A DNA stretch of 64,000 nt from Hyphomicrobiales bacterium (GTDB lineage: Bacteria; Pseudomonadota; Alphaproteobacteria; Rhizobiales; Devosiaceae): assembly GCA_027487555.1 (NCBI GenBank), contig JAIYDI010000033.1, forward strand, positions 124,001-188,000, given 5' to 3'. Below, piece by piece: positions 17,760 through 25,528 of this stretch. The position numbers and the translations under genes are program-made. Each line of letters starts with the position of its first letter. Position 1 is the first letter of the stretch. The notes below the pieces were generated by a model. The model did not search any database and had not been told where the DNA came from. It saw only the letters and a program-made list of their open reading frames with translations.

Positions 17760-17809
17760 ACCGAATTGCCGGCCCGAAGACGGAGCCGCGACCACCGAGG
17801 ACGTGGACC

Positions 17810-19240
17810 ATGAGCGTAGTTGTTGCGATTGTCGGCCGGCCCAATGTGGGCAAATCCACACTGTTCAACCGACTGGTGGGCAGGCGGATCGCCATTGTCG
17901 ACGATACGCCGGGCGTGACGCGCGACCGTCGCGAGGCGGAGGGCCGGATCGGCGACCTGCGCTTCACCGTGCTCGATACGGCCGGCTACGAGGACCGCAC
18001 CGATGGCAGCCTCGAGGACCGGATGCGGCAGCAGACCGAGATCGCCATCCGCGACGCCGACGTCATTCTGTTCATGATCGACGCGCGTGCCGGCGTCACA
18101 CCGCTCGACGAGCGCTTCGCGCAGGTGCTGCGCAAGGCCGGCAAGCAGGTGCACCTGATCGGCAACAAGGCCGAGGCGCGCGGGGCGGAGCCGGGCCTGA
18201 TGGAGGCCTACTCGCTGGGCTTCGGCGAGCCGGTGCCGCTCTCGGCGGAGCATGGACTGGGGCTCGCAGACCTGCACGCCATCATCGGCTCGGAAGTGGA
18301 CAAGGCGGCCGAGCGCGCTGCGGAAGCGCGCGGCAATCTCGACCAATTGCCGGAGGTGGACGTCGACCTGCCCGAGGACGACGGCTCGACCGAGGACGGC
18401 CCGGCAAAGCGCTGGGACCCCAAGCGCTATCTCAATGTGGCGATCATCGGGCGACCCAATGCCGGCAAATCGACGCTGATCAACCACATGGTGGGCGAGG
18501 AGCGGCTGCTGACCGGCCCGGAGGCCGGGATCACGCGCGATTCGATCCTGGTGCCGTGGGAATATGGCGGGCGCGTCATCAACCTGGTCGACACCGCCGG
18601 GATGCGGCGCAAAGCGCGCATCACGGAAAAGGTGGAAAAGCTGGCGGTGGGGGATTCGCTCCGCTCGATCCAGTATGCGGAAGTTGTGGTGCTGCTGCTC
18701 GATGCGGCGATCCCGTTCGAAAAGCAGGACCTGACGCTGGCCGACCTCGTGGAGCGCGAAGGCCGGGCGATGGTGATCGCGGTCAACAAGTGGGACACGA
18801 TCGAGGACAAGCCCAAGAAGCTTCTGGAGTTGCGCGGGGAACTCGAGCGCTACCTGCCGCAGCTCAAGGGCATCCCGATGGTGACGATATCAGGCCTGCA
18901 GGGGCGCAATATCGACAAGCTCATGAACGCGATCTTCGAGGTGGAAAAGCGCTGGAACAGCCACGTTTCCACGGCGCGACTCAACCGCTGGCTGAGCGGG
19001 ATGACCGAGAGCCATCCGCCTCCGGCCGTCTCGGGCCGCCGCCTGAAGTTCCGCTACATGACGCAGGCGAAAATCCGGCCGCCAAGCTTCATCATCTTCT
19101 GCTCGCGGCCAGACGTGGTGCCGGGCGCCTACCAGCGCTATCTGGTGAACGGCTTGCGCGAAGCGTTCGACATGCCGGGCACGCCGATCCGGATGTGGCT
19201 GAGGGGCGGCAAGAACCCGTTCGACAAGAGCGATGATTAA
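17810..19240 (+). CDS. der: ribosome-assembly GTPase Der (EngA)
   Basis: Der has two tandem GTPase domains and a KH-like C-terminal domain and acts in 50S assembly. The first P-loop GRPNVGKST lies near residues 9-17, with DTAGYE as its G3 motif. The second, GRPNAGKST, lies near 217-225, with DTAGMRRKA and NKWD. The KH region ends with [10 protein letters not shown]. The protein is 476 residues. The start ATG 17810 is the first codon before [10 protein letters not shown] large open frame in another phase over the same bases is a shadow. Confidence 0.97.
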   Translation: MSVVVAIVGRPNVGKSTLFNRLVGRRIAIVDDTPGVTRDRREAEGRIGDLRFTVLDTAGYEDRTDGSLEDRMRQQTEIAIRDADVILFMIDARAGVTPLDERFAQVLRKAGKQVHLIGNKAEARGAEPGLMEAYSLGFGEPVPLSAEHGLGLADLHAIIGSEVDKAAERAAEARGNLDQLPEVDVDLPEDDGSTEDGPAKRWDPKRYLNVAIIGRPNAGKSTLINHMVGEERLLTGPEAGITRDSILVPWEYGGRVINLVDTAGMRRKARITEKVEKLAVGDSLRSIQYAEVVVLLLDAAIPFEKQDLTLADLVEREGRAMVIAVNKWDTIEDKPKKLLELRGELERYLPQLKGIPMVTISGLQGRNIDKLMNAIFEVEKRWNSHVSTARLNRWLSGMTESHPPPAVSGRRLKFRYMTQAKIRPPSFIIFCSRPDVVPGAYQRYLVNGLREAFDMPGTPIRMWLRGGKNPFDKSDD

Positions 19241-19247
19241 GTGACGT

Positions 19248-19272
19248 GGCCGGGCGTGGCACCAGCCCGGCC
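19248..19272 (+). terminator. hairpin after der
   Basis: The perfect 8-bp stem GGCCGGGC (19248-19255) / GCCCGGCC (19265-19272) lies eight bases beyond the der stop. There is no T-run, so intrinsic termination is not certain; it may protect the der 3' end. Confidence 0.4.
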
Positions 19273-19376
19273 AAGATCGCTTTCGCCGGGTCTTCGCATC
19301 GGCGCAGGTAAGCCTTATAGTCAACAGCCTGAAAGCGACCCGATGCTGAGTGCGGGGCCGCAACCAAGACATTGCA

Positions 19377-20651
19377 GTGCATCTAGAAATCCTGATTGTT
19401 GCCGTGCTGACCCTGGTCAACGGCGTGTTGTCGATGTCCGAGCTGGCTGTGGTATCGTCGCGCCCTGCCCGGCTCAAGGTGCTGGCCGCGGAAGGGCGCA
19501 AGGGCGCTGAGACTGCGCTGAGGCTGCAGGACGACCCCGGCAGGTTCCTGTCATCGGTACAGATCGGCATCACGCTGGTGGGTGTGCTGTCGGGCGCATT
19601 CTCGGGCGCGACGCTCGGTGAACGGCTCGGGCTGGCGCTTGCCGGCACAGGCATGGATCCGTCGATCGCCATGCCGCTCGGGGTGGGCCTCGTGGTCGTG
19701 ATCATCACCTATCTGTCACTGATCATCGGCGAGCTGGTGCCCAAGCAGATCGCGCTGCGTGATGCCGAAGGTGTGGCGTCGCGCGTCGCGCCAGCCATGG
19801 CGCTGATCGCGGCGGTGGCATCGCCGGTCGTGTCGCTGCTCGACCTTTCCGGCAAGCTGGTGCTGCGCCTGCTCGGCCAGAGCGGCGAATCGGAAGAGAC
19901 CGTCACCGACGAAGAGGTGAAGACGATCATCGCCGAGGCGGAGAGCGCCGGCGTGCTCGATAGCGAAGAGCGGCACATGATTTCGGGGGTGATGCGGCTC
20001 GCCGATCGCTCGGCACGCGGCCTGATGACGCCGCGGCTCAATGTCGAAATCATCGACCTTGCCGCCTCCGATGAGGAGTTGCGGGAGACATTGCGCAACA
20101 CCCGCCACTCGGTGCTGCCCGTACAGGATGGCAATGTCGACGACATTGTCGGCGTGCTGGTGCGGAAAGACCTCGCCATCGCCTATTTCGCCGGCGTCCG
20201 TCCGGACCTGCGCAGCCTCGTGCGGCAGGCGCCGGTGGTGATGGACCGCTCGAGCTCGATTGACGTGCTGAAGGCGATCCGTGGCTCGCTGGTGCATATG
20301 GCGCTGGTGTTTGACGAATACGGGCACTTCGAGGGCATTGTCACGCCAGGCGACATTCTCGAAGCCATCACCGGTGCCTTCCAGGAAGAGGAAGGCGACG
20401 AACAGGCGTTCGTCGTGCGGCAGGATGGCAGCTTCCTCGTGTCCGGCTGGATGCCAGTCGACGAGTTCGAGGACAAGATCGGCGTGCCGATCCCCAATGA
20501 CGCGAAATATGAGACTGTTGCGGGCTATGTGCTGGCCGAGCTGAACCATCTGCCGGTGGTCGGCGAGCGATTCGAGCGCGGCAGATGGCGGTTCGAGGTG
20601 CTGGACCTCGATGGCCGGCGGATCGACAAGGTGTTGGTGGAACGGCTGTAG
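19377..20651 (+). CDS. CorC/HlyC-type CNNM-CBS membrane protein
   Basis: The protein has an N-terminal DUF21/CNNM membrane domain (about residues 1-190, four hydrophobic segments, with the family SLIIGELVPKQIAL), two CBS domains (RGLMTPRLNVEIID to LVFDEYGHFEGIVT) and a C-terminal CorC/HlyC domain. The family includes magnesium and cobalt efflux-related transporters and proteins once called hemolysins; the actual ion is unknown here. GTG 19377 (MHLEILI) matches the family start; GTG 19350 would add nine residues. It is transcribed away from der after about 135 bases. Confidence 0.9.
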   Translation: MHLEILIVAVLTLVNGVLSMSELAVVSSRPARLKVLAAEGRKGAETALRLQDDPGRFLSSVQIGITLVGVLSGAFSGATLGERLGLALAGTGMDPSIAMPLGVGLVVVIITYLSLIIGELVPKQIALRDAEGVASRVAPAMALIAAVASPVVSLLDLSGKLVLRLLGQSGESEETVTDEEVKTIIAEAESAGVLDSEERHMISGVMRLADRSARGLMTPRLNVEIIDLAASDEELRETLRNTRHSVLPVQDGNVDDIVGVLVRKDLAIAYFAGVRPDLRSLVRQAPVVMDRSSSIDVLKAIRGSLVHMALVFDEYGHFEGIVTPGDILEAITGAFQEEEGDEQAFVVRQDGSFLVSGWMPVDEFEDKIGVPIPNDAKYETVAGYVLAELNHLPVVGERFERGRWRFEVLDLDGRRIDKVLVERL

Positions 20652-20750
20652 GCCATTTCACACGTGCGGAAATAGGACTTGAGTGGCCGGGGTCTTTGCG
20701 TCGTCGCGCTACCGAACCGGACGGACGCAATGGCTGTTCTGTGCTCGGCT

Positions 20751-21521
20751 TCAGAGCCAGTCCGAGAGCGCGGCGCGGTAGGCGGCGCCCATATCGGCGC
20801 CCAGATCCCTGCCGATATCGGCAACAAGCCGCGCGAGCACCGGACGCATATCTGGGACGACCATCAAGCCATCGGGACGGACATCCTGATTGCGCGCCCT
20901 GAACCGCAAGATGGCGAGTTCCCTTTCCTCGAATGACAGCCATGAGCCCACCTCGCTGAAATGCGAGGCCGGACCGCCCCAGGTGTAGACGAAGGGGGGC
21001 AGCCGACCGGACCGCGGTGCAACGACGTCGCCACTGGCGGCGAGTGCCGGATAAAGCGGATGACTGAGATGCTCGGGATGCCGGGACAGCGGGACGGTGG
21101 CGGGAAGGCCCCGCCTGATGAGCCAGGTCGATTCGAGCCAGTTGCTGGAGCGCTTGACCGTGCCAAGCTCGTCCCACATCAGCGCTTCGGCGACTTTCCA
21201 AGCCCGGGCACTGCCGATGCCTTCAAGCCCGTCCTCAAGGAACCAGGGCAGGTAGAGATCATCATCATCCCATTTGTGCACCAGATCGGCATCATCTGAC
21301 GCCAATTCAAAGGCCCGATTCTCGATTTCGCGCATGCCGCCCGCCGGCGGTGGCTCGTTGACGACGCGCACCCTGGGATGGTCGAAACGCAGCGGCACTT
21401 CGTGCTGGTTGTAGACCACCATCTCGGCGTTCCGCCCGGCGGTCTGCCACAGGAAAGTCGCGAGCGAACGGCACGCGAGCCTGTAGCGACCATATGTCGG
21501 CAGGATGCAGTTTATCTTCAT
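20751..21521 (-). CDS. GT-A fold glycosyltransferase (family 2-like)
   Basis: This 256-residue protein starts MKINCILPTYGRYRLACRSL, the beta-alpha-beta opening of GT-A enzymes. It has the acidic metal/nucleotide-binding motif KWDDDDLYLPWFL near residue 95 and no membrane segments. It is a cytosolic sugar transferase of unknown donor and acceptor. The longer open frame on this strand up to 22658 is not used; the start is ATG 21521. It is divergent from the operon holding the mucin-like protein and HprK-glycosyltransferase fusion, so it could extend a glycan made by the fusion protein. That link is inferred from position only. Confidence 0.82.
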   Translation of the reverse strand: MKINCILPTYGRYRLACRSLATFLWQTAGRNAEMVVYNQHEVPLRFDHPRVRVVNEPPPAGGMREIENRAFELASDDADLVHKWDDDDLYLPWFLEDGLEGIGSARAWKVAEALMWDELGTVKRSSNWLESTWLIRRGLPATVPLSRHPEHLSHPLYPALAASGDVVAPRSGRLPPFVYTWGGPASHFSEVGSWLSFEERELAILRFRARNQDVRPDGLMVVPDMRPVLARLVADIGRDLGADMGAAYRAALSDWL

Positions 21522-21601
21522 GTCCGCATCCAAACAAATGCCGGCATGGCGTCGCAAGTCGCTTTGTGGACATCCTGAGTGTAGAGATGGGGAGATTGGA
21601 C

Positions 21602-21629
21602 TTGTAACGGGCCTTGCCGTTGCTATCAT
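21602..21629 (+). promoter_or_regulatory. candidate promoter for the mucin-like/HprK-glycosyltransferase operon
   Basis: TTGTAA (21602-21607) and TATCAT (21624-21629) are separated by 16 bases, about 25 bases upstream of the first gene of the operon. Read by eye; moderate match to the sigma-70 consensus. Confidence 0.35.
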
Positions 21630-21656
21630 GTGGGTGTGTAAATTGAGGGCTTCGTG

Positions 21657-22055
21657 ATGTCCACCTTCGACAAGACCCTGCCGAGTGGCGTGGGACTGAT
21701 CGATTTCAGCGTCTACGCCGATCCTGATGATGTTCTTGCCTATAATGGCTGGCCGGCGCGACTGGTCGAACAACCGCTCATAAAGGCAGCTATCGAGATC
21801 GAAGCACAGCTGGAGTCCGGCTGGCTGCCTGGCGATACTGAGCTGAGAAATGCGCCGAAACTGAGCGAATGGTCCATCGCGAATCGCCGGAGCCGTGGGC
21901 AGGGGATCTATCTTCTTGGATACACCAGCGGACATCCGCGTTTCGGTGGTGACCGTACCTTCGTGGAAACATCGCACCTCGTCGCGATAGACACGGCAAA
22001 CTTCGGGTGGGCGCGCACCTTGTCGCGCTGGTACCGCCTCGGGAAGCGCGGATAG
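21657..22055 (+). CDS. small protein of unknown function (DUF6634-like?)
   Basis: This 132-residue soluble protein has an N-terminal acidic segment, a middle Glu/Leu helix, and a conserved-looking C-terminal part: GYTSGHPRFGG, ETSHLVAID and GWARTLSRWYRLG. From memory the C-terminal pattern resembles a small rhizobial family (DUF6634), which I cannot verify. ATG 21657 follows TGAGGG at good spacing; the overlapping GTG 21654 is less likely. It is the first gene of a plus-strand set with the Tat-exported protein (16 bases downstream) and the HprK-glycosyltransferase fusion. Confidence 0.6.
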   Translation: MSTFDKTLPSGVGLIDFSVYADPDDVLAYNGWPARLVEQPLIKAAIEIEAQLESGWLPGDTELRNAPKLSEWSIANRRSRGQGIYLLGYTSGHPRFGGDRTFVETSHLVAIDTANFGWARTLSRWYRLGKRG

Positions 22056-22071
22056 GGCGGGGAGAACAGAC

Positions 22072-22545
22072 ATGACAGATTCAAGAGATAATGACGTCGC
22101 GCAGGGTCGGCGCAGGTTTATCAAGACGGCGGCGGGAGCCGGCGCCGGCGCCGTAACAGTTGCGCTGTTGCCGCAATGGATTCGGCCTGTGGCCGAGTTT
22201 GTCGTGACGCCGGTGCAGGCGCAGGGGAGCTTCTTTCTTGCGGACGTGTTCCGGAGATCCTTCATCGCGGACGAGGCCAATTCGGATTCGGACGAGACCG
22301 AGGAAGTGAGCACCACAGAGGCGCCGACGACGACAGAGCTGGCGACGACCGAGGGGCCGACGACCGAGGGGCCGACTACGGTGGGGCCGACGACTGTGGG
22401 GCCGACAACGCTGGGGCCGACGACGACCTTCACGACGACACCACGTCCGACGACGACCTTCACGACGACAACGACGTCCACAACGCCGGAGCCGACCACA
22501 ACGCCGGAGCCGACCTCGACTATTGGAACTACCCCCCCCAATTGA
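22072..22545 (+). CDS. Tat-exported mucin-like Thr/Pro-rich protein
   Basis: The 157-residue protein begins with a twin-arginine signal: GRRRFIK at 12-18, an Ala/Gly-rich hydrophobic core, and a probable cleavage after PVQA-Q near residue 51. After a short acidic linker, the last 78 residues are low-complexity and mucin-like, with 38 Thr, many Pro, and tandem GPTT[VL] units (five GPTT repeats) followed by TTTF, PTTT and PEPT units. There is no globular domain and no Cys. Such Thr/Pro tracts are typical acceptors of O-glycans. The next gene encodes a fusion with a GalNAc-transferase-like domain, making this its likely substrate (inference). GGGGAG precedes ATG 22072. Confidence 0.85.
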   Translation: MTDSRDNDVAQGRRRFIKTAAGAGAGAVTVALLPQWIRPVAEFVVTPVQAQGSFFLADVFRRSFIADEANSDSDETEEVSTTEAPTTTELATTEGPTTEGPTTVGPTTVGPTTLGPTTTFTTTPRPTTTFTTTTTSTTPEPTTTPEPTSTIGTTPPN

Positions 22546-22549
22546 TGGT

Positions 22550-24442
22550 GTGGATGGTAGTGGCACTGTAGCCAATTCATCGACGAAAAATTCGGGGCCG
22601 GTCCGCTTCTATAAAGCGTCCGGCCCTCGCTATTGGGGGCAGAGTTTGCTCGCGACACGCCATATCCGCTTTGGCGGTAAATCCGTTGCCATCAGGGTGC
22701 CGGCATCCGTATCCGACAGGATTGGGATGTTCCTCCCGGAGGCAGATTCCGAGGGTAGCCACGACATCGCAGCGGAGTTTGAGCTTGCAGGGTCGGATGC
22801 CGAGGGCTGGAGCGTTCTGGTCCCCGACAGGGTGGTCTTTGGCCCCAGCGGACTTGGAGATGCCCTCAACGAAGTGCTGATCCGCGCGCATGGCGCGCTG
22901 GCTGCGGACACCCAGAAAGGCCATTCGGCGCTGCATGCCGCCGCACTGGTGGTGGGCGACCATGGCCTGCTGATGCCCGGGGCCAGCCGCGGCGGCAAAT
23001 CGACGCTCGTTTCCCGCATGCTTGGGTTGGGTTTCGGGTACCTGACCGACGATGTGTGTCTCGTCTCGCGCAGTGGCGATGTCTCCGCGCCGTTCCGACC
23101 GTTGACCGTGCGCGCCGATACCTGGGCGGAGATGCAGGTGCGCGGCAACACCCGGCCCAGCCTGACGCTCGGCGATGGTGCGCGGCTGGTGGCGGTGCCG
23201 CAGCCGGCTGTCGCCAGCGCCAGGGTTGGCCTGATCATCTTTCCGCGCTTTGTATCGGGCGCCAGGCTCAGCCTCGAACTGGTGTCTTCGGCGAAGGCCG
23301 CAATGCTGCTGATGCAGCACAATTACAGCGTGCACGACAAGGAGAGCCTTGGCCTCGAGACCATCAGCCAGCTCGCCGGACAGGTGCCGGCGCTTGTGCT
23401 CACCTATGGCAAAAGCGAGCAGATTGGCGGGCCGGTCCAGAAACTGATCGAGAGGGCGATGGCCGGCCTTTCCCGGGAAGAGATCGGCGCGGACCTGCCG
23501 CGCGTTGCCGAGCAGGTTCTTCAGGTGACGAATGCGCTGGCGACCACGCCCAAGCCCTTGCCGGCGCCGACGCCGCGCAAGGGACCGGTGCGACTGACGA
23601 TCGGCATGGCCACCTATGACGACTATGACGGGGTGTACTTCACCATACAGGCCATGCGGCTCTATCATCCCGAGGTACTGGAGGATACCGAGTTCGTGGT
23701 GGTGGACAACCATCCCGAAGGTGTAGCGGCCCCACACCTGAAAGGGCTGGAGCACGCGATCGGCAATTACCGCTACATACCGTTCACCGACACGGGGGGA
23801 ACGGCGGCTCCTCGCGACAGGATCGTCGCTGAGGCGGACGGACGCTATGTGCTGTCGCTCGACTGCCATGTGATGCTGGTGCCGGGCGCGGTACGGCGGC
23901 TGCTCGCGCATTTTTCCGCCAACCCGGAGACCAGCGACCTGTTGCAGGGCCCCCTGCTCTACGATGATGCGCGATCGATCAGCCCCTATTGGAAACCCAG
24001 CTGGGGCAGCGGCATGTATGGGCAATGGGCGAGTGACCCGCGCGCCGACGACATGGACGCCCCGCCCTTCGACATCGAGATGCAGGGGCTTGGGCTCTAT
24101 GCCTTTCGCCGCGACGCCTGGCCGGGCTTCCATCCGAAATTCCGCGGCTTCGGGGGCGAGGAATTCTACATCCACGAGAAGTTCCGCCACCGCGGGGACC
24201 GGACGCTCTGCCTGCCCTTCCTGCGCTGGATGCACCGGTTTGGCCGGCCCGGCGGCGTGCCCTATCGCAACAAATGGGAAGACCGCATTCGCAACTACCT
24301 GCTGGGCCACGCGGAGTTCGGCATACAAACCGAAACGATGGAAGCCCATTTCAGGCAATTGCTGGGCGCGGAGACCGCGACGAGGCTTTTCCGCGAGGCG
24401 CGGGCGGAACTCGGGCTTGAGGGGCCCGCACCAGAGGCCTGA
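22550..24442 (+). CDS. HPr-kinase-like P-loop domain fused to a GalNAc-transferase-like GT-A domain
   Basis: About 630 residues in two parts. Residues to about 335 form an HprK-related kinase domain: HSALHAAAL, Walker A GASRGGKST at about 144-152, and LTDDV at about 166-170 in place of the HprK ADD motif. The HPr-specific signature of true HprK was not seen. After a Pro-rich linker, residues about 346-600 are a GT-A glycosyltransferase: LTIGMATYDDYDG, then LDCHVML with a DxH motif (about 438-440), GFGGEEFYIHEKF (about 533-545) and WMHRF (His about 562). DxH, GGE and the late His together recall polypeptide GalNAc-transferases (GT27). The start is uncertain: GTG 22550 follows the upstream stop by four bases, and TTG 22523 would overlap it. 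The stop abuts that of the convergent pqqD-like gene. Confidence 0.82.
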   Translation: MDGSGTVANSSTKNSGPVRFYKASGPRYWGQSLLATRHIRFGGKSVAIRVPASVSDRIGMFLPEADSEGSHDIAAEFELAGSDAEGWSVLVPDRVVFGPSGLGDALNEVLIRAHGALAADTQKGHSALHAAALVVGDHGLLMPGASRGGKSTLVSRMLGLGFGYLTDDVCLVSRSGDVSAPFRPLTVRADTWAEMQVRGNTRPSLTLGDGARLVAVPQPAVASARVGLIIFPRFVSGARLSLELVSSAKAAMLLMQHNYSVHDKESLGLETISQLAGQVPALVLTYGKSEQIGGPVQKLIERAMAGLSREEIGADLPRVAEQVLQVTNALATTPKPLPAPTPRKGPVRLTIGMATYDDYDGVYFTIQAMRLYHPEVLEDTEFVVVDNHPEGVAAPHLKGLEHAIGNYRYIPFTDTGGTAAPRDRIVAEADGRYVLSLDCHVMLVPGAVRRLLAHFSANPETSDLLQGPLLYDDARSISPYWKPSWGSGMYGQWASDPRADDMDAPPFDIEMQGLGLYAFRRDAWPGFHPKFRGFGGEEFYIHEKFRHRGDRTLCLPFLRWMHRFGRPGGVPYRNKWEDRIRNYLLGHAEFGIQTETMEAHFRQLLGAETATRLFREARAELGLEGPAPEA

Positions 24443-24706
24443 TCAGGCCAGAACGCCGGCTTCGCGGAACTGCGTGACAGTGGCGGAAATGTCGGAGAGA
24501 AGCGTCTCGGCAGGGACGCCAACCAGGGCAGCGAGCTCGGCAGCGATATCGGCCTCGGAGCGCGAGCCGTCGCAGAGCTGCCAGATGGCGGCGGCACTGG
24601 TGTTGAGATAGCCTGCCTGCCCGCCCTCGGCGTCGAACAGCACGATCTCGTTGTCGATGACGCGATACTGGATGTCGGGGCGACGCAGCGGATTACTGTT
24701 TCCCAT
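24443..24706 (-). CDS. PqqD-family peptide-binding protein
   Basis: This 87-residue protein has the PqqD fold pattern: RRPDIQYRVIDNEIVLFD, then GYLNTSAAAIWQLCDG and a C-terminal helix pair ending FREAGVLA. PqqD-like proteins bind leader peptides (RRE function) for modifying enzymes. Small PqqD-like proteins accompany HprK-related kinases in other genomes with unassigned function. ATG 24706 lies eight bases after the SDR stop, so it is probably transcribed from the purF-SDR side. Its stop touches, tail to tail, the stop of the HprK-glycosyltransferase gene (TGATCA). It is assigned to the same system by family co-occurrence and adjacency. Confidence 0.85.
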   Translation of the reverse strand: MGNSNPLRRPDIQYRVIDNEIVLFDAEGGQAGYLNTSAAAIWQLCDGSRSEADIAAELAALVGVPAETLLSDISATVTQFREAGVLA

Positions 24707-24714
24707 GCGGGTCC

Positions 24715-25452
24715 TCAGCCAATCAGGTTGGTGGCGCTGCCGGTGGGGAAATCGAACAGGGTGCCGTGAGCGGCAAAGGCCGGCGCGATGAGCCGCGCGA
24801 TCTCGGGCGCGAGCGCCGAAGGGTGCTGCAGCTTCTGGGCATCTTCGCCCGGAAAGGCCTTGTTGCGCATGGCGGTGCGGAGCGGTCCGGGATTGACGAG
24901 GTTCACTCGCACGGACGTGGACTGCATCTCGAGCGCCCAACTGGTGACCAGCGCCTCAAGCGCGGCCTTGCTCGACGCATAGACAGACCAGTAGGGCAGC
25001 GGGTTGCGGGCCGCGCCGGACGTGACAAACAACGCCCTGCCCGCATCGGACTGGCGCAGCAGCAGGTCGAGCGAGCGGATCAGCCGATAGTTCGCGGTGA
25101 CGTTGAGCGCGAAGGTCTGCTCGAAATCCTTGGGGGCGATATGGGCAACGGGCGACAGCACGCCCAGCGCGCCGGCATTGGCGACAAGCCCATCGAGCCT
25201 GCCCCAGCGCTCGAAAATGGCGGCGCCGAGCCGATCGATCGACTCATATTCGCGCAGGTCGGCAGGCACCAGTGTCGCCGAGCCCCCCGACGCCTGGATT
25301 TCGTCGTCAAGATCCTCAAGACCGCCGACGGTACGGGCAACGGCGATGACATGGGCACCCTGCGCCGCGATTTCGCGAGCCGCGAAATAGCCGATGCCGC
25401 GCGAAGCGCCGGTCACGAGAACGATACGGCCGGCCAAGGGCTTGTCAGTCAT
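24715..25452 (-). CDS. short-chain dehydrogenase/reductase
   Basis: This 245-residue classical SDR has TGASRGIG near residues 15-22, VANAGALG, a catalytic Ser in FVTSGAARN and YASSKAALEAL (YxxxK). The substrate is unknown. An SDR directly after purF is a conserved arrangement in Hyphomicrobiales, so it probably belongs to the core block and not to the neighbouring accessory island. MTDKPLAG is taken as the start; an upstream in-frame Met would add 20 non-conserved residues. Confidence 0.92.
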   Translation of the reverse strand: MTDKPLAGRIVLVTGASRGIGYFAAREIAAQGAHVIAVARTVGGLEDLDDEIQASGGSATLVPADLREYESIDRLGAAIFERWGRLDGLVANAGALGVLSPVAHIAPKDFEQTFALNVTANYRLIRSLDLLLRQSDAGRALFVTSGAARNPLPYWSVYASSKAALEALVTSWALEMQSTSVRVNLVNPGPLRTAMRNKAFPGEDAQKLQHPSALAPEIARLIAPAFAAHGTLFDFPTGSATNLIG

Positions 25453-25528
25453 CTTGAGGATCCCGTTGCGATCGGCGGCTTGATAGCCGCAACAGTCGCG
25501 ACTTGGAAGCACAGAAGCGCCTGGGCGC

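Noticed and set aside
17713..19236. 507-codon open frame in another phase over der
   Set aside because: Low-complexity Arg/Gly/Ala product with no motifs; der in the overlapping frame has all GTPase motifs.
22300..22545. Regularly spaced short DNA repeats that could suggest a CRISPR or minisatellite
   Set aside because: The units are in frame and encode GPTT-type protein repeats of a Tat-exported protein; there are no spacers of constant length.
22577..24358. 593-codon minus-strand open frame opposite the HprK-glycosyltransferase gene
   Set aside because: Shadow of high-G+C coding sequence; no family features and no ribosome site.
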